NCBI GenBank assembly: GCA_902776285.1
Contig: CACYPK010000009.1
Span: forward strand, 1 to 64,000
Origin: an uncultured Eubacteriales bacterium
Lineage (GTDB): Bacteria; Bacillota; Clostridia; Peptostreptococcales; Anaerovoracaceae
DNA: 64,000 nt
Direction of reading: 5' to 3'
Below, in pieces: positions 18,188-29,278 of the stretch. The notes under the pieces are model-generated. The model ran no database searches and had not been told where the DNA came from. It saw nothing but the letters and a program-made list of their open reading frames with translations. Numbering within the stretch: the stretch's first letter is position 1; every line of letters starts with the position of its first letter. Both the position numbers and the translations under genes were made by a program.

Positions 18188-19553
18188 GTTTTATATCAAC
18201 AACACAGATGATGATTACCACTTCATGGAGCTTGCGAGAGCGTTCCTGCCGGATGACGGTTTTGAGACCATCCCATACAGCGGCAGTCCGATAAGATATC
18301 TTCCATCCGAAAACAGCTATCTTGTGAATGAAAAGGGTTCGGACGACAGGGAAGAGATCAAAAGGGAATTTTACAGACTGCTGTCAGAACTTACCGGAAC
18401 AAGACCTCCGTGGGGAACTCTTACGGGAGTAAGGCCTTTGAAACCGGCCCTTGCGATATGTTCGCAAAGCTCCGTAGAGGAGATGGAAAAAGTCATGAAG
18501 GAACGATACCTCATGACCGACGCCAAGGCCTCGCTCATAGCGGACATAGCCGATTATCAGCTGGGCCATGTTAGTGGAGTTCCATGGGAAAAAGCGTCTC
18601 TCTACGCGGGCATCCCATTTTGCCCTACAAGATGCGCGTACTGCAGTTTCGCTTCAAACGTGGCTCCCGCAGAAGATCACGCGGCATATCTTGAGAACCT
18701 GCTGAAAGAGACGGCCTATATGGGAAGGCTCGCGGCAGAGCACGGAACCGGACTAGAAAGTGTGTACATAGGCGGCGGCACACCGACGACTCTTACGGCC
18801 GCGCAGCTTGAAAGGCTCATATGCGGCATATCCGAAGCCTTTGATATAGATCCGGCAGGCCTCGAATTCACTGTTGAAGCGGGCAGGCCGGACACGATAA
18901 CGAAAGAAAAGCTCGACACGCTCAGAAGACTCGGCGTATCGCGCATCAGCATAAATCCCCAGTCCATGAAGGACAGAACGCTCCGTCTCATAGGACGCGA
19001 CCACACGGCGGATGACATCAGAGAAGGGTACAGACTCGCCGGAGAGACCGGATTCGACGTGATCAACGCCGACATCATAGCGGGGCTTCCGGAAGAAGAC
19101 GAAAAGGACTTTACGGACACCCTGGCGGAGATCATAGACCTCGGAGCGGATAACATCACAATACATACGCTTTCCGTAAAGAAGGGATCGAGGTTAAAAG
19201 AAAACGATCCCGTCTACTACAGAAAAAACGTTGAGACCGTCTCTGCCATGCTGGACATATCGCGCAGCATGCTGACAGAAGCGGGATTCAGACCGTATTA
19301 CATATACAGACAGAAGCATCAGACAGGCGCTCTCGAGAACGTCGGCTGGTGCAGACCGGGCAAACACTCCATCTACAACATCAGGATCATGGAGGACAAG
19401 CAGACGATAATAGGGCTCGGAGCCGGAGCCGTCGGAAAGGTTTATTACCCGGATGAGGACAGGCTCGAGCGTATCGCCAATGTAAGCAATTACAGACTAT
19501 ACAGCGAGAGATTCGACGAGATGCTCGCCCGCAAGAACGAGTACTACCGTTGA
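18180..19553 (+). CDS. hemZ: HemZ, coproporphyrinogen III oxidase-like radical SAM protein
   Basis: This 457-aa radical SAM enzyme has cluster-binding Cys148, Cys152 and Cys155 in FCPTRCAYCSF, preceded by the WGTLTGVRPLKPA block typical of HemZ. GGGTPTTL (about 199) and the HemN-type C-terminal region follow. The start codon is TTG, chosen because the conserved N-terminus (YRFYINNTDDDYH) begins there and AGAGGG lies 10 bases upstream. The family is annotated as oxygen-independent coproporphyrinogen dehydrogenase. No other haem genes are nearby, so its role in this organism is uncertain. Confidence 0.88.
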   Translation: MYRFYINNTDDDYHFMELARAFLPDDGFETIPYSGSPIRYLPSENSYLVNEKGSDDREEIKREFYRLLSELTGTRPPWGTLTGVRPLKPALAICSQSSVEEMEKVMKERYLMTDAKASLIADIADYQLGHVSGVPWEKASLYAGIPFCPTRCAYCSFASNVAPAEDHAAYLENLLKETAYMGRLAAEHGTGLESVYIGGGTPTTLTAAQLERLICGISEAFDIDPAGLEFTVEAGRPDTITKEKLDTLRRLGVSRISINPQSMKDRTLRLIGRDHTADDIREGYRLAGETGFDVINADIIAGLPEEDEKDFTDTLAEIIDLGADNITIHTLSVKKGSRLKENDPVYYRKNVETVSAMLDISRSMLTEAGFRPYYIYRQKHQTGALENVGWCRPGKHSIYNIRIMEDKQTIIGLGAGAVGKVYYPDEDRLERIANVSNYRLYSERFDEMLARKNEYYR

Positions 19554-19574
19554 TCTCAGGAAAGGATATCGATA

Positions 19575-20822
19575 ATGGCAATCAAAGCACCTAAAGGCAC
19601 AAAGGACATGCTGCCGCAGGACGCGTACAAATGGCAGTTCATTGAAAAGGAATGGGCTGAGATCTGCGAGGAGTACGGCTTCAGAGAGATAAGGACACCT
19701 CTGTTTGAGTCCACTGACCTCTTCAACAGAGGAGTAGGAGACACTACAGACATAGTCCAGAAGGAGATGTACACCTTCGAAGATATGGGCGGCCGCAGCA
19801 TATCTCTCAAGCCTGAAGGCACGGCTTCCGCGGTAAGGGCTTTCATTGAAAGCAATCTCTACGCGGAGACACAGCCTACAAAGCTCTTCTACAACACACC
19901 GTGCTACAGATACGAAAAACCTCAGGCCGGAAGGCTCAGGGAGTTCCACCAGTTCGGAATAGAGAACTTCGGAACACACTCGATGATGGCCGACGCCGAG
20001 ATAATCGCTCTCGGCAACGACTTCCTTGAGCGCATGGGCATAGAGGATATAGAACTGCACATCTCAAGCGTAGGCTGCAGAAAGTGCAGGCCGGTGTACA
20101 GAAAGGCCCTTCAGGATTTCCTGAGACCTAAATACGACTGCCTGTGCGATACATGCAAGTCCAGATTCGAGAAGAACCCGATGAGGATACTTGACTGCAA
20201 GTCGCCTGAAGATAAGGAAGCCGTAAAAGACGCGCCTAAGATGCTCGACTACCTCTGCGAAGAGTGCAAGAAAGACTTCGAAGAACTCAAGTCATATCTG
20301 GACGCAATGGGTATCAAGTATACAGTTGATCCTTCGATCGTCAGAGGCCTCGACTATTACACGAAGACCGCGTTCGAGTTCATCACCACAAAGATAGGCG
20401 CTCAGGGCACGGTCTGCGGAGGAGGCAGATACGACCACCTCATCGAAGAGATAGGCGGTCCTGACATGCCGGGCGTGGGATTCGGTCTCGGTAAAGAAAG
20501 ACTCCTGCTGCTTATGGACGCCTGCGGCTTCGATTTCGGAGAGGACAAGGGCCCTCAGATATTCCTTGCGTGGATAGGCGATGAGGCCAGGACCTACGCA
20601 ATGAAGTTGCTCCATGAGCTCAGAAACAAGGGCATAAGGGCAGAAATAGATACAAGAGAGCGCAACCTTAAGGGACAGATGAAATATGCCAACAAGCTGG
20701 GCGCTCAATACACAGCCGTCATAGGCGATGATGAAGTCGCCAGCGGCGAGATAACACTTAAAAACATGACTACGTCTGAACAGACAAAGATCAGGAGGGA
20801 GGATCTGGCAGATGCTTTATAA
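19575..20822 (+). CDS. hisS: Histidyl-tRNA synthetase
   Basis: The 415-aa class II synthetase charges tRNA-His. Visible motifs are KGTKDMLP at the N-terminus, motif 2 region [17 protein letters not shown] (about 114), the histidine-specific GGGRYDHL (about 281) and motif 3 [11 protein letters not shown] (about 303). The C-terminal anticodon-binding domain contains [16 protein letters not shown]. The gene overlaps aspS by 11 bases, so the two are cotranslated; hisS-aspS is a classic Firmicutes pair. I saw no T-box leader, because hemZ ends only 21 bases upstream. Confidence 0.97.
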   Translation: MAIKAPKGTKDMLPQDAYKWQFIEKEWAEICEEYGFREIRTPLFESTDLFNRGVGDTTDIVQKEMYTFEDMGGRSISLKPEGTASAVRAFIESNLYAETQPTKLFYNTPCYRYEKPQAGRLREFHQFGIENFGTHSMMADAEIIALGNDFLERMGIEDIELHISSVGCRKCRPVYRKALQDFLRPKYDCLCDTCKSRFEKNPMRILDCKSPEDKEAVKDAPKMLDYLCEECKKDFEELKSYLDAMGIKYTVDPSIVRGLDYYTKTAFEFITTKIGAQGTVCGGGRYDHLIEEIGGPDMPGVGFGLGKERLLLLMDACGFDFGEDKGPQIFLAWIGDEARTYAMKLLHELRNKGIRAEIDTRERNLKGQMKYANKLGAQYTAVIGDDEVASGEITLKNMTTSEQTKIRREDLADAL

Positions 20823-22572
20823 AAGAACTCATATGTGCGGCGACCTCAGGCTTGCCGACGAAGGTAAAAATGTCGTGCTCAACGGATGGGTATCCAAGGC
20901 AAGAAGCCTCGGAGGTCTTGTTTTCGTAGATATCAGGGACAAGACGGGCATCACGCAGATCACATTCAATGAAGACGCTCCTGCGGAGGTTCTTGAAAAA
21001 GCCAGAAGCCTCAGCCGTGAATACTGCATCGGCGTAAAGGGCGTTGTAAAAGAAAGAAGTTCCAAAAACCCTAACATCCCGACAGGAGACATTGAAGTAT
21101 TCGCGGATGATCTGACGATCTACTCAACATCCGAGACTCCTCCGATCTACATAAAGGACGACGATAACGTAAACGACGATCTGAGGCTCAAGTACAGATA
21201 TCTCGATCTCAGAAAGCAGAAGATGCAGAGAAATCTTACTTTCAGGCACAAGGTCATGAAGTGCACACGCGACTACTTCGACGAGCAGGGTTTCACGGAA
21301 GTAGAGACTCCTGTACTCATCAAGCCTACTCCGGAAGGAGCCAGGGACTATATCGTGCCGAGCAGGGTCCACAACGGATTCTTCTACGCTCTGCCGCAGT
21401 CGCCTCAGATGTTCAAGCAGCTGCTGATGGTCGGCGGAACAGACAGATACGTTCAGATCGCCAAGTGCTTCAGAGACGAAGACCTCAGAGCCGACAGACA
21501 ACCTGAATTCACGCAGATCGACCTTGAGATGTCGTTCGCGGGCGTGGATGATGTCATCGAGGTTCAGGAAGGATTCCTCAAGAGAGTCATGAAGGAAGTC
21601 AAGGGCATCGACATCGAGACTCCGTTCCCAAGGCTTTCTTACGACGAGGCAATGGAGAGATACGGATCCGATAAGCCTGACACAAGATTCGATATAGAGC
21701 TGGTCAAGCTCAACGATCTCTTTGAAGGATGCGGATTCGAACTGTTCACAAAGACTCTTGCCGATGGCGGAGACATTAGAGGAATATGCGTACCGGGCGG
21801 AGCCGCAGAATTCTCACGCAAGAAGATAGACAAGCTCGTCAGCGAAGTGAAGCACTACGGCGCAAAGGGCCTTGTGACGATCAAGTACGAAGATGACCAG
21901 ATAAGCTCGTCTATCAGCAAGTTCTTCAGCGAAGAAGAAATGCAGGCTGTCATGGACAGGTTCGGAGCAAAGAGCGGCGACATCGTATTCATCGTCAGCG
22001 ATACTCCTAAGGTGACCTACGATTCACTGGGATTCCTCAGACGCAGGATCGCCGGCATACTGGGACTGCTCGATGATAACAAGTACAACTTCCTCTGGGT
22101 AGTTGACTTCCCGATGTTCGAAGAGGACGAAGAGGGCAATCTGAAAGCGATGCACCACCCGTTCACACAGCCTAAGCTCGAAGAACTGTACAAACTCGAT
22201 TCTGACATCCTCGGACTCAAGGCCAACGCTTATGACATCGTTCTCAACGGCGTCGAGCTCGGCGGCGGAAGCGTAAGAATACACGACAAGGATCTGCAGG
22301 CCCGCATGTTCAAGGTGCTCGGTCTTACAGAAGAAGAGTGCCAGGTCAAGTTCGGCTTCCTGATAGAAGCATTCAAGTACGGCGCTCCGCCTCACGCGGG
22401 ACTCGCGTACGGACTCGACAGACTCGTCATGCTGCTCCTCGGCGAAAAGAGCATCAGAGAGGTCATCGCGTTCCCTAAGAACCAGAACGCTGAGTGCCCT
22501 GTATGCGAAGCGCCGGCACCTGCGGGCGAAGGCCAGCTTGAAGAGCTCGGCATAGAACTCATCGAGGAATAA
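20812..22572 (+). CDS. aspS: Aspartyl-tRNA synthetase
   Basis: The 586-aa bacterial-type AspRS has an N-terminal OB-fold anticodon domain ([19 protein letters not shown]), motif 2 ([19 protein letters not shown], about 222), the GAD insertion domain (about 300-410), and motif 3 [13 protein letters not shown] (about 532). The length and GAD domain distinguish it from archaeal-type non-discriminating AspRS, although bacterial-type enzymes can also be non-discriminating. It begins inside the end of hisS and ends overlapping the nadD start (TAATG). Confidence 0.97.
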   Translation: MLYKRTHMCGDLRLADEGKNVVLNGWVSKARSLGGLVFVDIRDKTGITQITFNEDAPAEVLEKARSLSREYCIGVKGVVKERSSKNPNIPTGDIEVFADDLTIYSTSETPPIYIKDDDNVNDDLRLKYRYLDLRKQKMQRNLTFRHKVMKCTRDYFDEQGFTEVETPVLIKPTPEGARDYIVPSRVHNGFFYALPQSPQMFKQLLMVGGTDRYVQIAKCFRDEDLRADRQPEFTQIDLEMSFAGVDDVIEVQEGFLKRVMKEVKGIDIETPFPRLSYDEAMERYGSDKPDTRFDIELVKLNDLFEGCGFELFTKTLADGGDIRGICVPGGAAEFSRKKIDKLVSEVKHYGAKGLVTIKYEDDQISSSISKFFSEEEMQAVMDRFGAKSGDIVFIVSDTPKVTYDSLGFLRRRIAGILGLLDDNKYNFLWVVDFPMFEEDEEGNLKAMHHPFTQPKLEELYKLDSDILGLKANAYDIVLNGVELGGGSVRIHDKDLQARMFKVLGLTEEECQVKFGFLIEAFKYGAPPHAGLAYGLDRLVMLLLGEKSIREVIAFPKNQNAECPVCEAPAPAGEGQLEELGIELIEE

Positions 22573-23177
22573 TGGAAAAACGTCACTATGCCATATACGG
22601 GGGAAGTTTCGACCCCATACATATAGGACATGTCGCTCTGGCTGACAGCGCCGTGAAGGAATGCGGCATCGACAAGCTCATATTCATGCCTGCTTACATG
22701 TCTCCGTTCAAGCAGGACCGCAAGGTCACTGACGGAAGGGACAGATGCGGCATGATAGAGAAGGTGCTGAAATACAACAAGGCGTTCTGTCTGTCCAGAT
22801 ATGAGCTTAACAAGGGCGGTCCGTCATATACGATAGAGACTCTGAAACACTGGAGCGGAATGCTCGACGGAAAGCTGAGCTTCGTTCTCGGATTCGATTC
22901 GGCAGTGCAGGTCGACACCTGGTTTGAAGGCCCTGAGATCCTGAAGAACTTTCACCTTATAACCGCGAGGCGTCCGGATACGGATACAGCGGAAGGCATG
23001 AAGAAGATAGAGTCTCTGCGCAGGGAATACGGAGCCGACATCACGGTGATGGACATGGAACCTGTTGACGCGTCATCTACTGAGATAAGGAACAATGTCA
23101 GAGAGGGCAGATCCATCAACGGACTTGTCCTGCCGGAGGTAGAGGAATACATAATTGAGCATCAACTGTACAGATAG
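22572..23177 (+). CDS. nadD: Nicotinate-nucleotide adenylyltransferase
   Basis: The 201-aa enzyme adenylates nicotinate mononucleotide in NAD synthesis. The nucleotidyltransferase motif GGSFDPIHIGH is at residues 9-19. The C-terminal SSTEIRNNVREGRSI motif (about 168) is the ISxTxIR-like site. It shares one base with aspS (TAATG) and overlaps yqeK by 23 bases. The nadD-yqeK-rsfS order is widely conserved in Firmicutes. Confidence 0.95.
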   Translation: MEKRHYAIYGGSFDPIHIGHVALADSAVKECGIDKLIFMPAYMSPFKQDRKVTDGRDRCGMIEKVLKYNKAFCLSRYELNKGGPSYTIETLKHWSGMLDGKLSFVLGFDSAVQVDTWFEGPEILKNFHLITARRPDTDTAEGMKKIESLRREYGADITVMDMEPVDASSTEIRNNVREGRSINGLVLPEVEEYIIEHQLYR

Positions 23178-23739
23178 AGAGGCTCTTGAGAGGTTCATGA
23201 AAGACAACCTCAAAGAGAGCAGATACATACATTCGCTCGGAGTCGAGGACATGGCGGTCAGGCTCGCAAAGACATGGGGCGCGGATATCGAAAAGGCTGC
23301 ATTCGCCGGCAGATATCACGACATCGCAAAGAACTTTGACGAAGAACGCATGGACAGCTGCGTAATAAAGTACGGTCTTCCTGAAGAACTTATAGGGAAC
23401 AACGCTCTGGCTCATTCGAAGGTAGCCGCGGCCATCCTTCAGAACGATTTCGGAGTGTGCGACGAAGACATCCTCAACGCCGTGAGATTCCATACGACGG
23501 GAAGGAAAGACATGTCGCTGCTCGAAGAGATCATCTTCGTCGCGGATGCCGTAGAAGACAACAGGACGTATAACGATCTGAAGTATTACCAGCAGCTTGC
23601 GGAGACCGACCTGGACAGAGCGTGCTTTGAAATAATCGAGTATACGATATGGGCCCTCGAATCAAAAAACAGAGACATACATAAAGACACACTGGAAGCA
23701 AGAGATTGGGTCTGGAAAAAGATAAAAGGAGATAATTGA
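23155..23739 (+). CDS. yqeK: YqeK family HD-domain nucleotidase (Ap4A hydrolase)
   Basis: The 194-aa HD-domain protein carries RYIHSLGVED near residue 23, the metal-binding RYHDIAKNF near 47, and downstream HSKVAA and HTTGR histidine motifs. YqeK proteins are reported symmetrical diadenosine tetraphosphate hydrolases. The TTG start is preferred: AGAGG lies 9 bases before it and the resulting N-terminus aligns with the family. An internal ATG at 23197 would cut close to the domain. It overlaps nadD by 23 bases and rsfS by 4. Confidence 0.9.
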   Translation: MSINCTDREALERFMKDNLKESRYIHSLGVEDMAVRLAKTWGADIEKAAFAGRYHDIAKNFDEERMDSCVIKYGLPEELIGNNALAHSKVAAAILQNDFGVCDEDILNAVRFHTTGRKDMSLLEEIIFVADAVEDNRTYNDLKYYQQLAETDLDRACFEIIEYTIWALESKNRDIHKDTLEARDWVWKKIKGDN

Positions 23740-24080
23740 TGGAAAGCAAAGAAATCGCAACAATGATAGCTGAAATGCTGAGCAACAAGAAGGCAAAGGA
23801 TGTCGTAATGATCGATATCGCCGAGAAATCCTCGTTCGCAGACTACTTCGTGATCGCTACGGGAACCTCCGACAGGCAGCTCGGAGCTCTCGCGGACGAA
23901 ACAGAGGACAAATTTGCCGAACTCGGCATAGATCCGAAGAGCAAGGATGGACGTCCTGACACCGGATGGATACTTATTGACGGCGGGGATATTATCGTCA
24001 ATCTGTTTACAACCGAGACCAGAGACAAGTATACGCTCGAAAGGATCTGGAGCGACTGCGAATCCATACTGATAGACTGA
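23736..24080 (+). CDS. rsfS: Ribosomal silencing factor RsfS
   Basis: The 114-aa RsfS (YbeB/Iojap) protein binds ribosomal protein L14 and blocks subunit joining in slow growth. The family motifs SSFADYFVIATGTSDRQ (about 29-45), DTGWILIDGGDIIVNLF and the ending RDKYTLERIW are present. It overlaps yqeK by 4 bases with an AAAGGAG site inside yqeK, and precedes leuS by 18 bases. Confidence 0.96.
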   Translation: MMESKEIATMIAEMLSNKKAKDVVMIDIAEKSSFADYFVIATGTSDRQLGALADETEDKFAELGIDPKSKDGRPDTGWILIDGGDIIVNLFTTETRDKYTLERIWSDCESILID

Positions 24081-24098
24081 CACGGGAGACAGATTGAG

Positions 24099-26576
24099 AT
24101 GAAAGACAGATACAACTTTTCGGAAATTGAATCAAAATGGCAGAAGATCTGGGCTGATGAAAAGGCTTTCAAGACAGAAGAAGACGACAGCAAAGAAAAG
24201 TATTACGTCCTCGAGATGTTCCCGTATCCATCGGGTAAGCTCCACATGGGCCATGTCAGGAACTATTCGATCGGCGACGTCATAGCCAGATACAAGAAGA
24301 TGGCAGGATACAACGTTCTTCATCCTATGGGTTATGACTCGTTCGGACTTCCGGCTGAGAACGCTGCCATTCAGCACAACGCGGAGCCTGCGAAATGGAC
24401 CTATGACAACATGGACGAGATGGACAGACAGCTCGCCAGCATGGGACTTTCGTATGACTGGGACCGCAGGGTAGCGACATGCACTCCTGATTATTACAAA
24501 TGGACCCAGTGGATCTTCATCCAGTTCTATAAGAAGGGCCTCGCGTACAAAAAGGACAATCCTGTCAACTGGTGCCCAAGCTGCCAGACCGTTCTCGCGA
24601 ACGAGCAGGTAGTGGACGGTAAGTGCGAGAGATGCAAGACAGAAGTCACCAAGAAGAACCTGTCACAGTGGTATCTCAAGATCACAGACTACGCTGACAG
24701 GCTTCTGGACAATCTGGATAAGCTCGAAGGCTGGCCTGACAAGGTCAAGACCATGCAGCGCAACTGGATCGGCAAGAGCTACGGCGCCAATATCAACTTC
24801 AAGATCAAGGATACAGACAAGGTCCTTGAGGTTTTCACTACAAGAGCGGACACACTTTTCGGAGCGACATACATGGTAATGTCGCCTGAGCATCCGTTTG
24901 TAAACGAACTGGTTGCCGGACGTCCTGAAGAGGCTGCAGTGCTCGAGTATCAGGAGAAGGCACGCCGCATGTCCGATATCGAGAGGACATCTACAACCAA
25001 CGAGAAGACAGGTGTATTCCTGGGAAGATACGCGATCAATCCGGTCAACGGCAAGGAGATCCCTATCTATATCTCCGACTACGTACTCATGGGTTACGGT
25101 ACCGGAGCCATCATGGCCGTACCGGCTCATGACCAGAGAGACTTCGATTTCGCAAAGGCGTTCGGACTCGAAATAATACCTGTAGTCGATCCGGAAGATC
25201 CTTCGATCGACCTCTACGACCTCAAGGAGGCTTTCGTAGCGGAAGGCAAGATGATCAATTCCGGAAAGTTCGACGGAATGAACAACAAGGAAGCCATTCC
25301 TGCGATGATAGAATGGCTGAACGAGCAGGGAATAGGCGACAAGACCGTCAATTTCAGACTCCGGGACTGGCTCATCTCCAGACAGAGATACTGGGGCGCT
25401 CCTATCCCTATGATCTGGTGCGACGACTGCGGCTGGGTGCCTGAAAAAGAGGAGAACCTGCCTGTGCTGCTTCCGACTGACGTTCAGTTCACAGGAAAAG
25501 GCGAATCGCCTATAACCACCAGTAAATCGTTCGTAGATACCGTTTGCCCGTGCTGCGGAAAGCCGGCAAAGAGAGAAGTCGATACGATGGACACATTTGT
25601 AGACTCATCGTGGTACTTCCTCAGGTATTGTGACGCACACAATGACAAGGCTCCTTTCGCCAAGGAAAAGGCTGACTACTGGATGAACGTGGACCAGTAT
25701 ATCGGAGGCGTAGAACACGCGATACTGCATCTGATGTACGCGAGATTCTTCCAGATGTTCCTGCACGACATAGGTCTGAGCAAGGAGGAAGAGCCGTTCA
25801 GAAACCTGCTGACACAGGGAATGGTCATCAAGGACGGCGCCAAGATGAGCAAGTCTCTCGGCAACGTCGTGAGCCCTGCGGAGATACAGGCAAGATACGG
25901 TTCTGATACGGCAAGGCTGTTCATACTCTTTGCCGCTCCGCCTGAAAAGGAACTCGACTGGTCAGACGAGGGAGTCGAGGGAAGCTACAGGTTCCTCAAC
26001 AGGGTCTACAGACTGGTATACGAATACATCAACGATATCAGGGGAGACGCTGAAGTCCCGGCTGAATTCAAGGCTGAGAACGAAGCGGATAAATCTCTCA
26101 ACTACATGCTCAACGCAGCCATCAAAAAGGTGACTGAGGACGCCGGCGGAAGATTCAACTTCAATACGGCCATCGCGTCCATCATGGAGCTTGTAAACGA
26201 AATGTACAAATACAAGAACGGCGACATCAACCTGCCGCTGTTCAATAAGGCGATCGAGACTCTGCTGACACTGCTCGATCCGTTCTCGCCGCACATTGCG
26301 GAAGAACTCTGGAGTCAGCTCGGTCACGAAGACAGGCTTTACAACAGAGCGTGGCCGGTCTGCGACGAGTCTGCACTCGTCAAGGACGAGGTGCAGGTCA
26401 TACTGCAGATAAACGGCAAACTTAAAGACAAACTTATGCTGCCGAATAATTCAGAAAAGGAGGTAGTGGAAGAAGCCGCGAGAGCGTCGGAAAGGTTCAG
26501 GGAAGCTACAGACGGACGCGAAGTTGTCAAGGTCATCTATGTACCTAACAAGATAATCAACTTCGTTGTAAAATAG
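24099..26576 (+). CDS. leuS: Leucyl-tRNA synthetase
   Basis: The 825-aa class I synthetase has the HIGH-type motif HMGHVRN (about 49), a CPSC...CERC zinc-type segment (about 158-177), the CP1 editing domain with [12 protein letters not shown] (about 249) and [12 protein letters not shown] (about 335), and KMSKS at about 587. A C-terminal anticodon-binding domain follows. Length is normal. The organism also shows two tRNA-Leu genes in this window, but leuS sits in the nadD-yqeK-rsfS string, 13 bases before the RNase J gene. No T-box leader is visible upstream. Confidence 0.97.
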   Translation: MKDRYNFSEIESKWQKIWADEKAFKTEEDDSKEKYYVLEMFPYPSGKLHMGHVRNYSIGDVIARYKKMAGYNVLHPMGYDSFGLPAENAAIQHNAEPAKWTYDNMDEMDRQLASMGLSYDWDRRVATCTPDYYKWTQWIFIQFYKKGLAYKKDNPVNWCPSCQTVLANEQVVDGKCERCKTEVTKKNLSQWYLKITDYADRLLDNLDKLEGWPDKVKTMQRNWIGKSYGANINFKIKDTDKVLEVFTTRADTLFGATYMVMSPEHPFVNELVAGRPEEAAVLEYQEKARRMSDIERTSTTNEKTGVFLGRYAINPVNGKEIPIYISDYVLMGYGTGAIMAVPAHDQRDFDFAKAFGLEIIPVVDPEDPSIDLYDLKEAFVAEGKMINSGKFDGMNNKEAIPAMIEWLNEQGIGDKTVNFRLRDWLISRQRYWGAPIPMIWCDDCGWVPEKEENLPVLLPTDVQFTGKGESPITTSKSFVDTVCPCCGKPAKREVDTMDTFVDSSWYFLRYCDAHNDKAPFAKEKADYWMNVDQYIGGVEHAILHLMYARFFQMFLHDIGLSKEEEPFRNLLTQGMVIKDGAKMSKSLGNVVSPAEIQARYGSDTARLFILFAAPPEKELDWSDEGVEGSYRFLNRVYRLVYEYINDIRGDAEVPAEFKAENEADKSLNYMLNAAIKKVTEDAGGRFNFNTAIASIMELVNEMYKYKNGDINLPLFNKAIETLLTLLDPFSPHIAEELWSQLGHEDRLYNRAWPVCDESALVKDEVQVILQINGKLKDKLMLPNNSEKEVVEEAARASERFREATDGREVVKVIYVPNKIINFVVK

Positions 26577-26589
26577 CGGCTTCGATATT

Positions 26590-28323
26590 ATGGCAACTTA
26601 TAAAGACAACAGTAAAAAGAGGGCAAAAGCCCCCGCGAAAGCAATAAAAAAGAACAGAGAAAAGGCAAAGCCGCCTTTCAGGATAATCCCTCTGGGCGGA
26701 ATGAAAGAGATAGGCAAGAACTGCACCCTCATTGAGTGCAATAACGAGATACTCATGATCGACTGCGGATTTGCCTTTCCTGAATACGAGATGTTCGGAA
26801 TCGACATAGTCATCCCGGATTTCACATACATCAAGAAGAACATGGAGAAGATAAAGGGCCTCATAATCACGCACGGTCATGAGGACCACATCGGAGGCAT
26901 TCCGTACCTTCTCCAGGAAGTATCAGTACCTATTTATGCGTCGCCTCTGGCGATGGGCCTGATAGAGCATAAGCTCGAAGAGAACTATCTGACATGCGAG
27001 CAGCATGTGGTAAAGGCTGGTGACAGATTCAGGATCGGAGGCTTCACGGTAGAAGCGATCCAGACCAATCACAGCATAGCCGACTCACTGGCGTATTCTG
27101 TCAAGTTCGCCGGAGGACACGTGTTCCATACCGGAGACTTCAAGATCGATTACTCGCCGCTGGACGGCAACGTGATAGATCTCAACAGGTTCTCGCAGCT
27201 CGGCGACCAGGGTGTAGACGTGCTTCTGTGCGACAGCACCAACGTGCTGAGAAAGGGATATACGCCGTCCGAGGCAGTCGTAAGGCGCTCCATAGACGAG
27301 ATATTCGACAATACGGAAAGGCGCATCATCATAGCCACATTCGCGTCAAACGTTCACAGGATCAAATACTTCATAGAAGCGTCGATGAAGCATCACAGGC
27401 GAATCGCCGTTTCCGGAAGATCGATGGAAAACGTGCTCGCTCTTTCGAAGCGTCTCGGATATCTGGATGATATCCCGGAATCTGTATTCGTCGATGTGAG
27501 CGAAGCAAAGAATCTTGCGGACAACAAGATCACCATCATCACGACGGGAAGCCAGGGCGAGCCGATGAGCGCTCTTACCAGGATGGCGTACGACAATCAC
27601 AAGTCGGTCAAACTCAAAAAGAACGACGTGGTCGTATTCTCATCATCGCCAATACCGGGCAACGAGAAAGTTATCTCGCAGATCGTCAACAGGCTGTATG
27701 AGAAAGAAGTATCGGTAGTGCTGGCATCCGCAATGGACGTACACGTTTCAGGTCACGCTTCATCAGAAGAACTGAAACTGATCCATACTCTCATAAGGCC
27801 TAAGTACTTTGTGCCGGCTCACGGAGAGTACAGGCACCTTGTAGAACACGCGAAACTCGCGCACTCGCTGGGACAGCCTAATGAGCACATATTCTTATTA
27901 GGCAACGGAGACGCTCTCGAAGTAAACGGCGGCAGTACCCACGTGGAGCGCGGATACACGTCCGGAGAAGACGTCATGGTAGACGGCTACGGGGTAGGCG
28001 ATGTCGGCAGCAAAGTGCTGAACGACAGAAAGAAACTCTCGCAGTCCGGACTGATCACCGTATCCGTGGCGCTGGACCGTGCTACCGGATCTCTCATGGC
28101 AGAACCTATACTCAACACCCGAGGCCTGATTTTCGAAGAAGAGCATATGGATCTCATACGTGAGGCGATAAGCGTTATCTACAACACTATCGGAAAGAGC
28201 ACATCGGCGGGCGCTCTGGATGAGGCATCCCTTACGAGAGCCATCAAGTCGGATATGAAGACATTCATATATAACACGACAAAGAAGAGCCCGATGATCA
28301 TCCCGGTGATACTTTATGTATAG
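26590..28323 (+). CDS. rnj: Ribonuclease J
   Basis: The 577-aa beta-CASP metallo-beta-lactamase ribonuclease combines 5'-3' exonuclease and endonuclease activity in mRNA decay and rRNA maturation. A lysine-rich N-terminal extension (about 1-32) precedes the core LGGMKEIGKNC. The metal motif THGHEDHIGG lies near 94, GDFKID near 180, and the beta-CASP motif PAHGEYRHL near 415. The C-terminal domain is complete. The ribosome site is weak. The following gene encodes a YlbF-family protein, another factor tied to RNA turnover. Confidence 0.95.
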   Translation: MATYKDNSKKRAKAPAKAIKKNREKAKPPFRIIPLGGMKEIGKNCTLIECNNEILMIDCGFAFPEYEMFGIDIVIPDFTYIKKNMEKIKGLIITHGHEDHIGGIPYLLQEVSVPIYASPLAMGLIEHKLEENYLTCEQHVVKAGDRFRIGGFTVEAIQTNHSIADSLAYSVKFAGGHVFHTGDFKIDYSPLDGNVIDLNRFSQLGDQGVDVLLCDSTNVLRKGYTPSEAVVRRSIDEIFDNTERRIIIATFASNVHRIKYFIEASMKHHRRIAVSGRSMENVLALSKRLGYLDDIPESVFVDVSEAKNLADNKITIITTGSQGEPMSALTRMAYDNHKSVKLKKNDVVVFSSSPIPGNEKVISQIVNRLYEKEVSVVLASAMDVHVSGHASSEELKLIHTLIRPKYFVPAHGEYRHLVEHAKLAHSLGQPNEHIFLLGNGDALEVNGGSTHVERGYTSGEDVMVDGYGVGDVGSKVLNDRKKLSQSGLITVSVALDRATGSLMAEPILNTRGLIFEEEHMDLIREAISVIYNTIGKSTSAGALDEASLTRAIKSDMKTFIYNTTKKSPMIIPVILYV

Positions 28324-28338
28324 AGGAGGAAGAAGCTT

Positions 28339-28662
28339 ATGAATGTTTATGACGAGGCTCACAGCCTGGCCAAGGCTATCAAGGAGTCCAATGAATTCAA
28401 GGAATTCGACAGAATGAGAAAGGCCGTTGATGACGATAAGGAGACATCCGATATGCTCAAGGAGCTCACAGAGCTCCAGATGCAGCTGCAGACCGCTCAG
28501 ATGGTAGGCCAGCAGCCGGACAAGGATGTTTTCACCAGATATCAGAGCCTTAACACGATGGCGATGACAAAGCCGCTCGCGATGCAGTATCTGCAGGCGC
28601 AGTTCGCTCTGGCAACGATGATGAACGATGTTTTCGGCATCGTCGGCGAAGCCATCAAATAA
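28339..28662 (+). CDS. YlbF/YmcA family protein
   Basis: The 107-aa all-helical protein matches the YlbF/YmcA (com_ylbF) family in length and pattern: an N-terminal YDEAHSLAKAIKES helix, the central KELTELQMQLQTAQ helix and a Met-rich C-terminal helix. In Bacillus, YlbF, YmcA and YaaT form a complex that steers RNase Y processing, competence and biofilm development. Adjacency to RNase J is consistent with an RNA-turnover role here, but that is inference. A strong GAGGAGGAAG ribosome site precedes it. Confidence 0.85.
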   Translation: MNVYDEAHSLAKAIKESNEFKEFDRMRKAVDDDKETSDMLKELTELQMQLQTAQMVGQQPDKDVFTRYQSLNTMAMTKPLAMQYLQAQFALATMMNDVFGIVGEAIK

Positions 28663-28708
28663 AACAAGTCCATAATTTAAGCATTTTAAAATAAAAGGAG
28701 AAACACTA

Positions 28709-29269
28709 ATGATCTATGCAAGTGACTTCAGAAAAGGTATCACTTTCGAGATGAACGGCGAGCCTCATGTCGTACTGGACTTCCAGCACGTCAAGCCGGG
28801 AAAGGGCGCGGCTTTCGTAAGGACAAAATACAGAAACATCCTTACAGGCGCTACACGCGAGGAAGCTTTCAACCCTAACGACAAGTTCCCTAAGGCCCAC
28901 ATCGAGACAAAGCAGATGCAGTATCTCTACAATGACGGAGAGCTCTACTACTTCATGGATACCGAGACCTACGACCAGGTGCCGCTCACTTACGAACTCG
29001 TAGAGGACGCTATCAAGTACATCCGCGAGAACGATATGGCGACCGTTAAGTTCTACAAGGACAACGCGTTCACCGTAGAAGCTCCTAACTTCGTAGACCT
29101 CGAGGTCATCGAGACAGAGCCGGGCGTCAAGGGCGATACAGCTACGAACGTCACAAAGGCTGCTACAGTTGAGACAGGCGCTGTTATCCAGGTGCCTATC
29201 TTCATCAACGAAGGCGAGAAGATCCAGATCGATACAAGATCCGGAGAATACCTCGGAAGATCCAAGTAG
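28709..29269 (+). CDS. efp: Elongation factor P
   Basis: The 186-aa factor relieves ribosome stalling at consecutive prolines. Three beta-barrel domains are expected. The domain I loop [12 protein letters not shown] carries the conserved Lys near residue 33 that is modified in many species, and the C-terminal signature is [12 protein letters not shown] good AAAAGGAG site precedes the ATG. Codon use is biased (AAG, GAG, CTC), as for an abundant protein. mltG starts 9 bases after its stop. Confidence 0.96.
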   Translation: MIYASDFRKGITFEMNGEPHVVLDFQHVKPGKGAAFVRTKYRNILTGATREEAFNPNDKFPKAHIETKQMQYLYNDGELYYFMDTETYDQVPLTYELVEDAIKYIRENDMATVKFYKDNAFTVEAPNFVDLEVIETEPGVKGDTATNVTKAATVETGAVIQVPIFINEGEKIQIDTRSGEYLGRSK

Positions 29270-29278
29270 GAGACTGCG

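Noticed and set aside
19554-24098. T-box leaders for hisS/aspS or leuS
   Set aside because: The gaps before hisS and leuS are about 20 bases and aspS overlaps hisS; no specifier stem or TGG-ACC antiterminator is possible.
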